A stretch of DNA of 64,000 nucleotides from an uncultured Rikenellaceae bacterium (GTDB lineage Bacteria > Bacteroidota > Bacteroidia > Bacteroidales > Rikenellaceae). Each line of letters starts with the position of its first letter. Position 1 is the first letter of the stretch. A program made the translations under genes and the position numbers. A model generated the notes under the pieces. It saw only the letters and a program-made list of their open reading frames with translations. It was not told the origin of the DNA and ran no database searches. The stretch is from contig CAJURV010000001.1 in assembly GCA_910588925.1 (NCBI GenBank), positions 23,516 to 87,515 of the forward strand, given 5' to 3'. Positions 53,599 through 63,303 of this stretch are shown here, one piece after another.

Positions 53599-55388
53599 TG
53601 TACGACGGACGATTCCTACCAACGAGCGCCAAAGAGGCGCATGAGGCCGGCATCGAGCGGTTCGACATAATACTGTTCTCCGGCGACGCATACGTCGACC
53701 ACCCCTCTTTCGGCGTGGCCGTCATAGCCCGCATACTGGAGGCCGAGGGCTACACCGTGGCCGTAGTGCCGCAACCTAACTGGCGCGACGACCTGCGCGA
53801 CTTCCGCAAGATGGGAGCGCCGCGGCTATTCTTCGGTGTCACGGCCGGCAATATGGACTCCATGGTAAACCACTACACCGCCGCCCGGCGTCTGCGATCG
53901 GACGACGCCTACACCCCGGGAGGACGGGCTGGAGCGCGCCCCGATTACGCCACCACCGTCTACACCCGCATACTCAAACGTTTGTACCCCGATGTGCCGG
54001 TAGTGATAGGCGGCATAGAGGCATCGCTAAGACGCCTCGCGCACTACGATTATTGGCATGACAGAATGATGCCGTCAATACTCGTAGACAGCGGCGCCGA
54101 CCTGCTCTGTTACGGTCTCGGCGACAAGGCCATGCCGCGCATAGCACGCTTCATAGCCGACGGCTTCAACAAAAAGAGGTTGCACACGCTACGGCAGACC
54201 GCCTACATCACCGACCGCGAAGGGCTGGCACGTCTCGACCCCGAAGAGACCGTAACCCTGCACCCGTACGAGGAGTGTCTCAAAAATAAAAAGCTGTTAG
54301 GCAAGAACTTCGTACACATAGAGACACAATCGAACGTCATGGAGCCCAAACGCCTCGTGGAGGAGACCGACGGACGTTTCGTCGTTGTGAACGCCCCATA
54401 TCCGCATCTCGACACAAAAGAGATAGACCGCACCTACGACCTGCCCTTCACACGCATGCCACATCCCCGATATCGCGGTAAAGGCGACATCCCGGCTTGG
54501 GAGATGATAAAATTTTCGGTCAATACCCACCGCGGATGCTTCGGCGGTTGCAGCTTCTGTACCATATCTGCCCATCAGGGCAAGTTCATATCGTCGCGCT
54601 CCGAAGAGTCGATCCTGCGTGAGGTGCGCGCCATCACGCGTATGGAGGGGTTTCGCGGATACCTCTCGGACATAGGAGGCCCCTCGGCCAACATGTACGG
54701 CATGAAAGGACGCAACGAACGCGCCTGCCGCACATGCAAACGCCCGTCGTGCCTGTTCCCCAAGGTGTGTCCCAACCTGGATAACGGCCACGAACGACTG
54801 TTGGAGCTGTATCGCAAAGTAGACGCCGTGGAGGGAATAAAAAAATCGTTCATAGGCAGCGGCATAAGATACGACCTGTTCGACGACCGGTTCGGAGACG
54901 CCTACTTACGCGAAGTGATCGTAAACCACACATCGGGCAAACTGAAAGTAGCCCCGGAACACACCGAAGACGAAGTGCTCGCCATGATGCGCAAACCGCC
55001 TTTCGCCCTATTCGAAAGGCTCAACGAACGGTTCAGGCGAATATGCGAACAAAACGGGCTCCGATACCTGCTAATACCCTATTTCATATCGTCGCACCCG
55101 GCATGCCGCATGGAGGATATGAAAAGGCTGGCGACACGTATGCGCGGCCTCGACTTCAGGTTAGAACAGGTGCAGGATTTCACCCCTACCCCCATGACTC
55201 TCTCATCCACCATATTTTACACAGGCATAGACCCATACACGGATAAACCCGTATTCACCGAACACGATCCTGAACGCAAGAAACAACAAAAAAGTCTGTT
55301 TTTCGGTAGCCCCGGAGCGGATAGGAGGGGCGCAGGTAACGATAACCGGAAAAAAGATTACAGCAGACGACAATGGAATAAAAGGTAA
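53598..55388 (+). CDS. YgiQ-family radical SAM protein
   Basis: A 596-residue radical SAM enzyme of the YgiQ (UPF0313) family, whose reaction is unknown. An N-terminal UPF0313 domain (FLPTSAKEAHEAG, IIGGIEASLRR-type segment VVIGGIEASLRRLAHYDYW) precedes the radical SAM core with the cluster motif CFGGCSFC (about 314-321). A second cysteine group, ACRTCKRPSCLFPKVC, is typical of the family and may bind another cluster. The tail (about 560-596) is basic. The start overlaps the queA stop by one base. Confidence 0.9.
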   Translation: MYDGRFLPTSAKEAHEAGIERFDIILFSGDAYVDHPSFGVAVIARILEAEGYTVAVVPQPNWRDDLRDFRKMGAPRLFFGVTAGNMDSMVNHYTAARRLRSDDAYTPGGRAGARPDYATTVYTRILKRLYPDVPVVIGGIEASLRRLAHYDYWHDRMMPSILVDSGADLLCYGLGDKAMPRIARFIADGFNKKRLHTLRQTAYITDREGLARLDPEETVTLHPYEECLKNKKLLGKNFVHIETQSNVMEPKRLVEETDGRFVVVNAPYPHLDTKEIDRTYDLPFTRMPHPRYRGKGDIPAWEMIKFSVNTHRGCFGGCSFCTISAHQGKFISSRSEESILREVRAITRMEGFRGYLSDIGGPSANMYGMKGRNERACRTCKRPSCLFPKVCPNLDNGHERLLELYRKVDAVEGIKKSFIGSGIRYDLFDDRFGDAYLREVIVNHTSGKLKVAPEHTEDEVLAMMRKPPFALFERLNERFRRICEQNGLRYLLIPYFISSHPACRMEDMKRLATRMRGLDFRLEQVQDFTPTPMTLSSTIFYTGIDPYTDKPVFTEHDPERKKQQKSLFFGSPGADRRGAGNDNRKKDYSRRQWNKR

Positions 55389-55559
55389 ATCAGAAAAACA
55401 TTGTTTTACAAACAATTAACCAACACACAATCGTAAAACAGGTTTCGGTAATTGTACAGTAAAAATTTAGGAACATTTTCTGCGAACAACTACGATATTC
55501 GCCTTATCGACCCTTATTTCATTTCGGCTGCATAGGCTTAGAAACACGCCGCAATACAT

Positions 55560-55655
55560 ACAACAACCCCGAGACGCCGTGTTCACTGCCACCAAATAAA
55601 ACTACCGAAGGTGTAGTTTATCAGAAAGGGGTCCGTGACCCCCACAAAAATTTCG
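55560..55655 (-). repeat. Dispersed GGGG-hairpin element, copy F
   Basis: Minus orientation: hairpin GGGGTC-ACG-GACCCC (55628-55642), then CTGATAAACTACACC, a CGGT word and, further on, GTGAACAC. It is the closest relative of copy D (25980-26055), but its stem has TC/GA where copy D has AC/GT, a compensating change. Confidence 0.8.
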
Positions 55656-55684
55656 GAAAATTTTACCGGCAAAACTATTTTCGT

Positions 55685-55692
55685 TATCTTTG
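55685..55692 (+). promoter_or_regulatory. Putative dnaB promoter (-7 box)
   Basis: TATCTTTG, 88 nt before the ATG. Confidence 0.5.
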
Positions 55693-55779
55693 GCTTCGCC
55701 TTAGATACGGCGCACCGGCAAAACTCCGGCACCCGGCTGTCCGTATCTTCATCAAGGTTTTGTCAAACATACGTACACA

Positions 55780-57348
55780 ATGGCAAAGAGAGACAGTAAC
55801 TTCAACAACACCAGCCAGATAATATCCGCATTAAGCAAAGAGGGCGGTTACGTTCCGCCTCAGGCCGTCGATTTGGAAGAGGCGGTATTGGGAGCCATAA
55901 TGGTGGAACCCAACTCCATATTCTCGGTGATAGAGATATTGAGCCCCGAATCTTTCTACAAAGAGAGCCACCGTATAATCTACCAAGCGGCACTCGACCT
56001 CTCGGCCAAACACGAACCCGTCGACCTATACACCCTGAGCGACATGCTCAGACGGAAAAAACAACTCACCGAAGTGGGCGGCGTCGTCTATCTGACCTCG
56101 CTTACGCAAAAGGTTGGTTCTGCAGCGCACATAGAGTTCCATGCCCAGCTCATAGCCCAGAAACACATACAGCGCGAGCTCATCCGGGCCTCGGTGGACA
56201 TACAGAAGAACTCGTTCAACGACGACCTCGACGTCACCGACCTCATCGACTACGCAGAGGCCCAGATATTCAAGGTTTCGGAGGGCAATATCAAGCGCGA
56301 CGTGCAATCGTCGTTCGACGTGGTTAAAAAGGCGCTCAAACAGATAGAGGAGGCCAAGAACAAACCCGACGGACTGAGCGGCGTACCGACGGGCTTCAAC
56401 GACTTGGACAAACTCACGCTCGGATGGCAACCGTCCGATTTGGTGATCATAGCGGCCCGTCCCGCCATGGGTAAAACCGCTTTCGTGCTCAGCATGGCGC
56501 GAAACATGGCTATAGACTTCCATCGCGGAGTAGCCATATTCTCGCTGGAAATGAGCTCCGTGCAGCTTATAACGCGTCTTATAGTGTCCGAATCGGGCAT
56601 AGGTTCTTCAACCATCAAGAGCGGCCGACTCACACCCGAGGAGTGGGCCCATCTCGAAAAATCCATAGTGCCGCTGCAAGACGCACCGCTCTACATCGAC
56701 GACACTCCCGCCCTCTCCATATTCGAGTTCAGATCCAAAGCCCGCAGGCTCAAGGTTCAATACGACATACAGTTGATAATAATCGACTACCTCCAGCTTA
56801 TGACCGGCCCCTCCGACACGCGCGGCAACCGCGAACAGGAGGTATCGTCTATCTCGCGCTCGCTCAAGGCCATAGCCAAAGAGCTGGAGATACCGATAAT
56901 AGCCCTTTCGCAGCTCAACCGCTCCGTGGAGACTCGCGGAGGCAACAAACGCCCGCAGCTCTCGGACCTTCGCGAATCGGGAGCCATAGAGCAGGATGCC
57001 GACATAGTGGCATTCATACACCGCCCCGAGTATTACGGCATGACCCACGACGAATCGGGCATACCCATCCCGCCCGGCACGGCTGAATTTATCGTAGCGA
57101 AGCACCGTAACGGCGCCACCGACATAATAAATCTCAAATTCCGTGCGGAACAGGCCCGCTTCACCAACTTCGACGAGCTCGACCAGCTGACCGGAGGCGG
57201 CGGATACGTGGAATACGGAAGCTCCATAGGCTCTGCCGCCGGCATAAACGCCCCGGGCAATGCCCAGATGCCGTCCGGACCGTTCGGCGGCGAATTCGAC
57301 ACCCCCGTTGGCAGCGACTTCTCATCCGACAGCGGCTCGCCGTTCTGA
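55780..57348 (+). CDS. dnaB: Replicative DNA helicase DnaB
   Basis: Hexameric helicase that unwinds DNA ahead of the replisome. The 522-residue protein has the N-terminal primase-interaction domain (PPQAVDLEEAVLGAIM), a linker helix, and the RecA-like C-terminal domain with Walker A ARPAMGKTAF (about 226), FSLEMSSVQLITRL, Walker B IIIDYLQLM and the arginine-finger region LRESGAIEQDADIV...FIHRPEYY. The last 45 residues are Gly/Ser/Pro-rich and probably flexible. No intein or insertion is present. ftsE begins 47 bp downstream. Confidence 0.97.
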   Translation: MAKRDSNFNNTSQIISALSKEGGYVPPQAVDLEEAVLGAIMVEPNSIFSVIEILSPESFYKESHRIIYQAALDLSAKHEPVDLYTLSDMLRRKKQLTEVGGVVYLTSLTQKVGSAAHIEFHAQLIAQKHIQRELIRASVDIQKNSFNDDLDVTDLIDYAEAQIFKVSEGNIKRDVQSSFDVVKKALKQIEEAKNKPDGLSGVPTGFNDLDKLTLGWQPSDLVIIAARPAMGKTAFVLSMARNMAIDFHRGVAIFSLEMSSVQLITRLIVSESGIGSSTIKSGRLTPEEWAHLEKSIVPLQDAPLYIDDTPALSIFEFRSKARRLKVQYDIQLIIIDYLQLMTGPSDTRGNREQEVSSISRSLKAIAKELEIPIIALSQLNRSVETRGGNKRPQLSDLRESGAIEQDADIVAFIHRPEYYGMTHDESGIPIPPGTAEFIVAKHRNGATDIINLKFRAEQARFTNFDELDQLTGGGGYVEYGSSIGSAAGINAPGNAQMPSGPFGGEFDTPVGSDFSSDSGSPF

Positions 57349-57395
57349 CGCAGAGAGGTAAACCACGAGACAAAAGATCAGAAAAACAGACACAA

Positions 57396-58523
57396 GTGCA
57401 CGACAACACCAACATAAAGCTACGCGGCGCATACATCGCCACTCCGATGTCCGGAGGCAGAAGGCGCGTCATTCTCCGAAACGCAGACCTCGACGTATCG
57501 GAGGGCGAACTCATATATCTCATAGGCAAGGTAGGTAGCGGCAAGAGCAGCCTGTTGAAGACTCTCTACGGAGAGGCTCCTCTCGCCCGCGGCAGAGGCA
57601 TGGTAGCCGGATTCCGTCTCGACGGGCTTGTCAAAAGCGACATACCCATGCTAAGACGCAAGTTAGGCATGGTGTTTCAGGACTTTCAGCTATTGCAGGA
57701 CCGCACTGTGTATCAGAACATGAGCTTCGTTCTGCGGGCGACTGGCTGGCGCGATCCGGAACATATCCGCCACCGCATAGAAGAGACGCTCGACACTATA
57801 GGCTTACGCCACAAGATGGGCAGTATGCCCCACCAGCTCTCCGGCGGAGAACAGCAACGCGTAGCCGTCGGACGCGCCTTTCTCAACAGACCGGCCGTCA
57901 TACTGGCCGACGAGCCCACCGGCAATCTCGACCCCGAGAGCGCAACGGAGGTGATGGAGCTGTTCATTAAACTGGCCTCGCGCGGATGCAGCATACTGTT
58001 GGCAACGCACAACGTATCGCTCATAGAACAATATCCGGCCCGTATCGTACGCATAAACGGCGGAACTCTCGAGGAGGTAGACCATGCCGCGGTATTCGGC
58101 ACAACGGCCACGGAAACATCCGTTTCGTCATACACTCCCGGGCCACAGACATTCTCCGCACCGCAAACTTTTTCCGCACCGCAGATGTTCATACAGCCGC
58201 AACAGACGGTCCCCGAACCGTCGTACAGGCCGGCAATCGCCATGCAGGAGCAACAACCAGCACCCGTTCCCATGTTCGTACAGGGAGAACGTTTCGTAGC
58301 GGACACACAAGCGGCATATAGCCCAATCGCATCTTCGCAGACCGCCTGTTATAACGACCCGCGGAACCGATTCGGGGAACACGACGAATATACCGCCCAA
58401 CCCCTTTTCCCCGGAGCACGTCACGATTTTTTCACCCCCGCCAGCGAGGCTTCGGAGAGCTATCCCGACAACGGCAACGACTTATGGAGCGGAGAAGAAA
58501 AAATAGGCGACGATTACATATAA
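57396..58523 (+). CDS. ftsE: FtsE-type cell-division ABC ATPase with a C-terminal extension
   Basis: ATPase of the FtsEX complex that controls peptidoglycan hydrolases at the septum. Residues 1-230 are a normal FtsE: YLIGKVGSGKSS (Walker A, 44-52), QDFQLLQDRTVYQN (Q loop), LSGGEQQR (about 149), ILADEPTGNLD and the switch His. The remaining 145 residues are unlike FtsE: Pro/Gln-rich, with two QTFSAPQ copies, then an acidic end, predicted to be disordered. The start is a GTG (57396); no nearby ATG fits the family start. No ftsX gene is adjacent. Confidence 0.85.
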   Translation: MHDNTNIKLRGAYIATPMSGGRRRVILRNADLDVSEGELIYLIGKVGSGKSSLLKTLYGEAPLARGRGMVAGFRLDGLVKSDIPMLRRKLGMVFQDFQLLQDRTVYQNMSFVLRATGWRDPEHIRHRIEETLDTIGLRHKMGSMPHQLSGGEQQRVAVGRAFLNRPAVILADEPTGNLDPESATEVMELFIKLASRGCSILLATHNVSLIEQYPARIVRINGGTLEEVDHAAVFGTTATETSVSSYTPGPQTFSAPQTFSAPQMFIQPQQTVPEPSYRPAIAMQEQQPAPVPMFVQGERFVADTQAAYSPIASSQTACYNDPRNRFGEHDEYTAQPLFPGARHDFFTPASEASESYPDNGNDLWSGEEKIGDDYI

Positions 58524-58538
58524 AAAAGCGTCGGACAT

Positions 58539-58570
58539 ATTGTTTTTTCCGATAATTTCGACTATTTTTG
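58539..58570 (+). promoter_or_regulatory. gyrB promoter
   Basis: ATTG (58539-58542), a 20-bp spacer and TATTTTTG (58563-58570), 86 nt before the ATG. Confidence 0.55.
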
Positions 58571-58656
58571 TGATTGGAAAAATAGGGACTTGTCGAATTT
58601 AACCGATTTTTTCACCGCCCCTTTTCGACAAGCCTCCAAAAAGCGATTGTTTATAA

Positions 58657-60624
<1,968 letters not shown>

Positions 60625-60630
60625 CACCAC

Positions 60631-60662
60631 ACAGGCACATGGAACGATGTGCCTGTTTTTTA
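60631..60662 (+). terminator. Terminator of gyrB
   Basis: Stem ACAGGCACAT / ATGTGCCTGT with a 6-nt loop and a T run. Confidence 0.9.
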
Positions 60663-60792
60663 TATCGCTTGTAAGCCGAAAGCGCAGAGCTACAGACACC
60701 TTTTCGCCACGGCAGACCATGTCGAGCCAGGCTTACCGAAAAACGTTTTACAAAGCACTGCTACAATAATCGCAAAGCCCTGTACCCCAGCC

Positions 60793-61278
60793 ATGTCAGA
60801 AACTCTGAACATACCATCGAACGCATCAAAAGAGACGGTATACGACTCTCTTATAACGCAATTATCGGCACTCATCGCCGCCGAGACCGACCGAACGGCC
60901 GCATTAGCCAATGTTACGGCTGCACTACACGAGGCCTTGGGGTTCTTCTGGACCGGCTTTTACCTGATAAAGAACGACAGACTAACGCTCAATGTATTTC
61001 AAGGCCCCATAGCGTGCAGTCGCATAGCGTACGGACGCGGCGTGTGCGGTACGGCATGGGCCGAGAAAAGAACGATAAAGGTAGACGACGTCGACGAATT
61101 TCCCGGACACATAGCCTGTTCGTCGCTATCTCGAAGCGAGATAGTGGTGCCGCTGGTGAAAAACGGCAAAGTATTGGGTGTGTTGGACATAGACTCCGAC
61201 AAGCCGACGATGTTCGACGACACCGACCGCGAAAAGCTCGAAAAACTATGCGAAATCATAGTCTGCACATGTTTCTGA
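60793..61278 (+). CDS. msrC: Free methionine-(R)-sulfoxide reductase
   Basis: GAF-domain enzyme that reduces free methionine-R-sulfoxide, an oxidative-damage repair reaction. The 161-residue protein carries the three family cysteines: Cys75 in GPIACSR, Cys85 in GRGVCGTA and Cys109 in GHIACSS, as well as FPGHIACSSLSRSEIVVP, the signature of the fRMsr family. The ATG at 60793 is used; a longer frame upstream is open only from poor starts inside the spacer. The zinc-type binding protein follows 50 bp later on the same strand. Confidence 0.9.
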   Translation: MSETLNIPSNASKETVYDSLITQLSALIAAETDRTAALANVTAALHEALGFFWTGFYLIKNDRLTLNVFQGPIACSRIAYGRGVCGTAWAEKRTIKVDDVDEFPGHIACSSLSRSEIVVPLVKNGKVLGVLDIDSDKPTMFDDTDREKLEKLCEIIVCTCF

Positions 61279-61328
61279 CGCACAGCGGCTAAAAAAACAG
61301 TTACACAACAAAAAACACATAAAAAACC

Positions 61329-62195
61329 ATGAAGAAATACATAATCGCCCTTGCCGCCATACTGTCTTTAGGCGGTTGCGACAATATCACCAAGCACGAC
61401 AAACCTACGATAGCCGTATCCATAGAGCCGTTACGTTATTTCGTGGAGAGAATCGCCGGCGACGACTTCGATGTGGTATCCATAATACCCGAGGGCGCCT
61501 CGGCAGAAAGCTACGAGCCCACTCCGCAGAACATGCGCGATGCCATCACTTCCGACCTTTTCTTCTGCATAGGGTTGCTAGACAACGAACGAAACATGAT
61601 AGAGGCGGCCGAAGCCGACACCACGGCACGTGTCATCGAGCTATACAAATCGTGCCTGCTGATGGCCCCCGACGGCCGTTACCTCACGGAGGGCGTCGAC
61701 TACAGCGACTCGCTCCGGGGCGTCGATCCGCACGTATGGATCTCGCCGGCCAACGGGTTCCGAATGTCGGAAAAGATAGCCGAAGAGTTATGCCGGCTCA
61801 ATCCGGATAAAGCCACACAATACCGTAAAAACAAGGCTCTGCTCCAGAACGATATAGACCTGCTCTACTTCCTCGCGCTCACCAAAGCTCAGAACAAACG
61901 CCTCCCCAAAGCCATAATCTACCATCCGGCGCTGACCTATATGGCCGATTGTTGCTTTTTCGAGCAGATAGCTATCGAAAAAGACGGTAAAGAACCATCG
62001 GCGGCCTACATCAAGGAGATAATAGAGATAGGGCGTAAAAACGGCGTAAAAAGAGTTTTTTATCAATCGCAACTGAATCCGGAAAGCGTGAAAACCATAG
62101 CCGACGAGATAGGTGCGACCCCTACAGAGTTCAACCCGTTGGCTAAAAACTGGTTGCTAAGCCTCAAGACACTTATAGAGCAGATATATGAATAG
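61329..62195 (+). CDS. znuA: Metal ABC transporter substrate-binding lipoprotein
   Basis: Periplasmic cluster-9 binding protein for zinc or manganese, 288 residues. Residues 1-17 are a lipoprotein signal with lipobox LGGC. Metal ligands are expected at His in DPHVWISP and His in YHPALTYMA, plus a late acidic residue. The His-rich loop of many ZnuA proteins is absent, with only a short HD near the N terminus, so zinc is preferred but not proved. Its last 8 bp overlap the ATPase gene, showing a common operon. Confidence 0.85.
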   Translation: MKKYIIALAAILSLGGCDNITKHDKPTIAVSIEPLRYFVERIAGDDFDVVSIIPEGASAESYEPTPQNMRDAITSDLFFCIGLLDNERNMIEAAEADTTARVIELYKSCLLMAPDGRYLTEGVDYSDSLRGVDPHVWISPANGFRMSEKIAEELCRLNPDKATQYRKNKALLQNDIDLLYFLALTKAQNKRLPKAIIYHPALTYMADCCFFEQIAIEKDGKEPSAAYIKEIIEIGRKNGVKRVFYQSQLNPESVKTIADEIGATPTEFNPLAKNWLLSLKTLIEQIYE

Positions 62196-62958
62196 CGCGT
62201 TGATAAAGCTCGACGGCGTTTCTGCCGGCTATGACGGAACCATAGTGCTCCGACATGCCGACCTTACTGTAAACGACAGAGATTTCATAGGGGTAATAGG
62301 CCCGAACGGAGGCGGCAAAACCACGCTCGTGAAACTATTGCTCGGACAGATATCCCCTGCCACTGGCACGGTAAAACGCTCGGAAAGACTCGAACGCATA
62401 GGCTATCTTCCGCAAGCCGACTCAACGGACAGGGCTTTCCCGATAACGGTCAAGGAGGTGGTCTTATCCGGCTTACAATCGACCAAAGGGATATTCGGAC
62501 ATTACGGCAAGAAAGACCGCCTGAAAGCGGCTGAAATAATGGCCCGTTGCGGAATAAGCCATCTTGCCGACAAACTCGCAGGCGAACTGTCCGGGGGACA
62601 ACTGCAGAGAGCATTTCTGTGCAGAGCCCTCGTATCGGCGCCGCAACTACTGATTCTCGACGAACCTAACACATACGTAGACAGCAAGTTCGAAAGCGAA
62701 TTATACGAACTTCTACGCGAGCTCAACGAATCAATGGCCATAATCGTAGTCTCCCACGACGTAGGCACCATAGCTTCGTACGTAAAGAGTATCGCGTGCG
62801 TCAACGGATGCCTCCATTACCACAACTCGAATATCATATCGCAGGAAGATCTGGACAGGTACGAATGCCCAATATTGTTGGTAACACACGGAGATGTCCC
62901 TCATACCGTATTGGAGACACACAAGCATACGGAACATTGCCGTTGCGGACAAGAATAG
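62188..62958 (+). CDS. znuC: Metal ABC transporter ATPase with a His/Cys-rich tail
   Basis: ATPase partner of the binding protein, 256 residues. Walker A GPNGGGKTT (about 39-47), the signature LSGGQLQR (about 133), Walker B LLILDEPNTYVD and the switch His in VVSHDVG are present. The last 30 residues are rich in metal ligands: HGD, HTV, HKHTEHCRC, which could sense or bind zinc. No membrane permease (ZnuB) gene follows; the next 340 bp are non-coding and then comes a gene on the other strand. Confidence 0.88.
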   Translation: MNSALIKLDGVSAGYDGTIVLRHADLTVNDRDFIGVIGPNGGGKTTLVKLLLGQISPATGTVKRSERLERIGYLPQADSTDRAFPITVKEVVLSGLQSTKGIFGHYGKKDRLKAAEIMARCGISHLADKLAGELSGGQLQRAFLCRALVSAPQLLILDEPNTYVDSKFESELYELLRELNESMAIIVVSHDVGTIASYVKSIACVNGCLHYHNSNIISQEDLDRYECPILLVTHGDVPHTVLETHKHTEHCRCGQE

Positions 62959-62980
62959 ATATATTTAACAAAGGATGTTC

Positions 62981-63006
62981 AAGGATGGCGATGCCATCCT
63001 TTTTTA
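62981..63006 (+). terminator. Terminator of the metal-transport genes
   Basis: Stem AAGGATGGC / GCCATCCTT with a 3-nt GAT loop and a T run; 22 bp after the ATPase stop. Confidence 0.9.
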
Positions 63007-63303
63007 TTTGCTAATTCTCACAGAACAGAGAGGAAAAACCCAAAATTAAAACGTTTTAGCAAAAATTCACACTATTCGTTTTACAAGATAATACACTGAA
63101 AGCAAACAACATAACACACCAAAATTAAAAGAAATAGACAACAGCTCAACCCTTCGAGAAGACGATAAACCGTACGGACATACAAACTCCTCGCAAATTT
63201 TAGATTTACGAGGAGTTTACTGTTAATCATAAGCCGTTTTATAGGATGTGTTCTGTTACAAATGTAATAAATGGTGTTATTTACATTTGTACAACAACCA
63301 CTT
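63007..63303. other. AT-rich spacer with inverted repeats
   Basis: No permease gene and no other gene is seen. It contains the hairpin AAACTCCTCG / CGAGGAGTTT (63184-63218), which may end the minus-strand gene, and the pair TACAAATGTAA (63257-63267) and TTACATTTGTA (63281-63291) 13 bp apart, an operator-like inverted repeat. Confidence 0.6.
63184..63218 (-). terminator. Possible terminator of the XRE-like gene
   Basis: A 10-bp stem AAACTCCTCG / CGAGGAGTTT extended by AAAT/ATTT after one mismatch; about 85 bp behind the stop codon. The T run is short. Confidence 0.45.

Larger units (their letters stand above)
55389..55779. other. Intergenic region before dnaB
   Basis: 391 bp. It contains dispersed element copy F, two 12-bp direct copies of ACCGGCAAAACT (55665-55676 and 55714-55725) and a -7 box between them. 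No gene seen. Confidence 0.65.

Noticed and set aside
61200..62960. ZnuB permease in another frame downstream of the ATPase
   Set aside because: The 340 bp behind the ATPase are AT-rich, contain a terminator after 22 bp and show no hydrophobic open frame.
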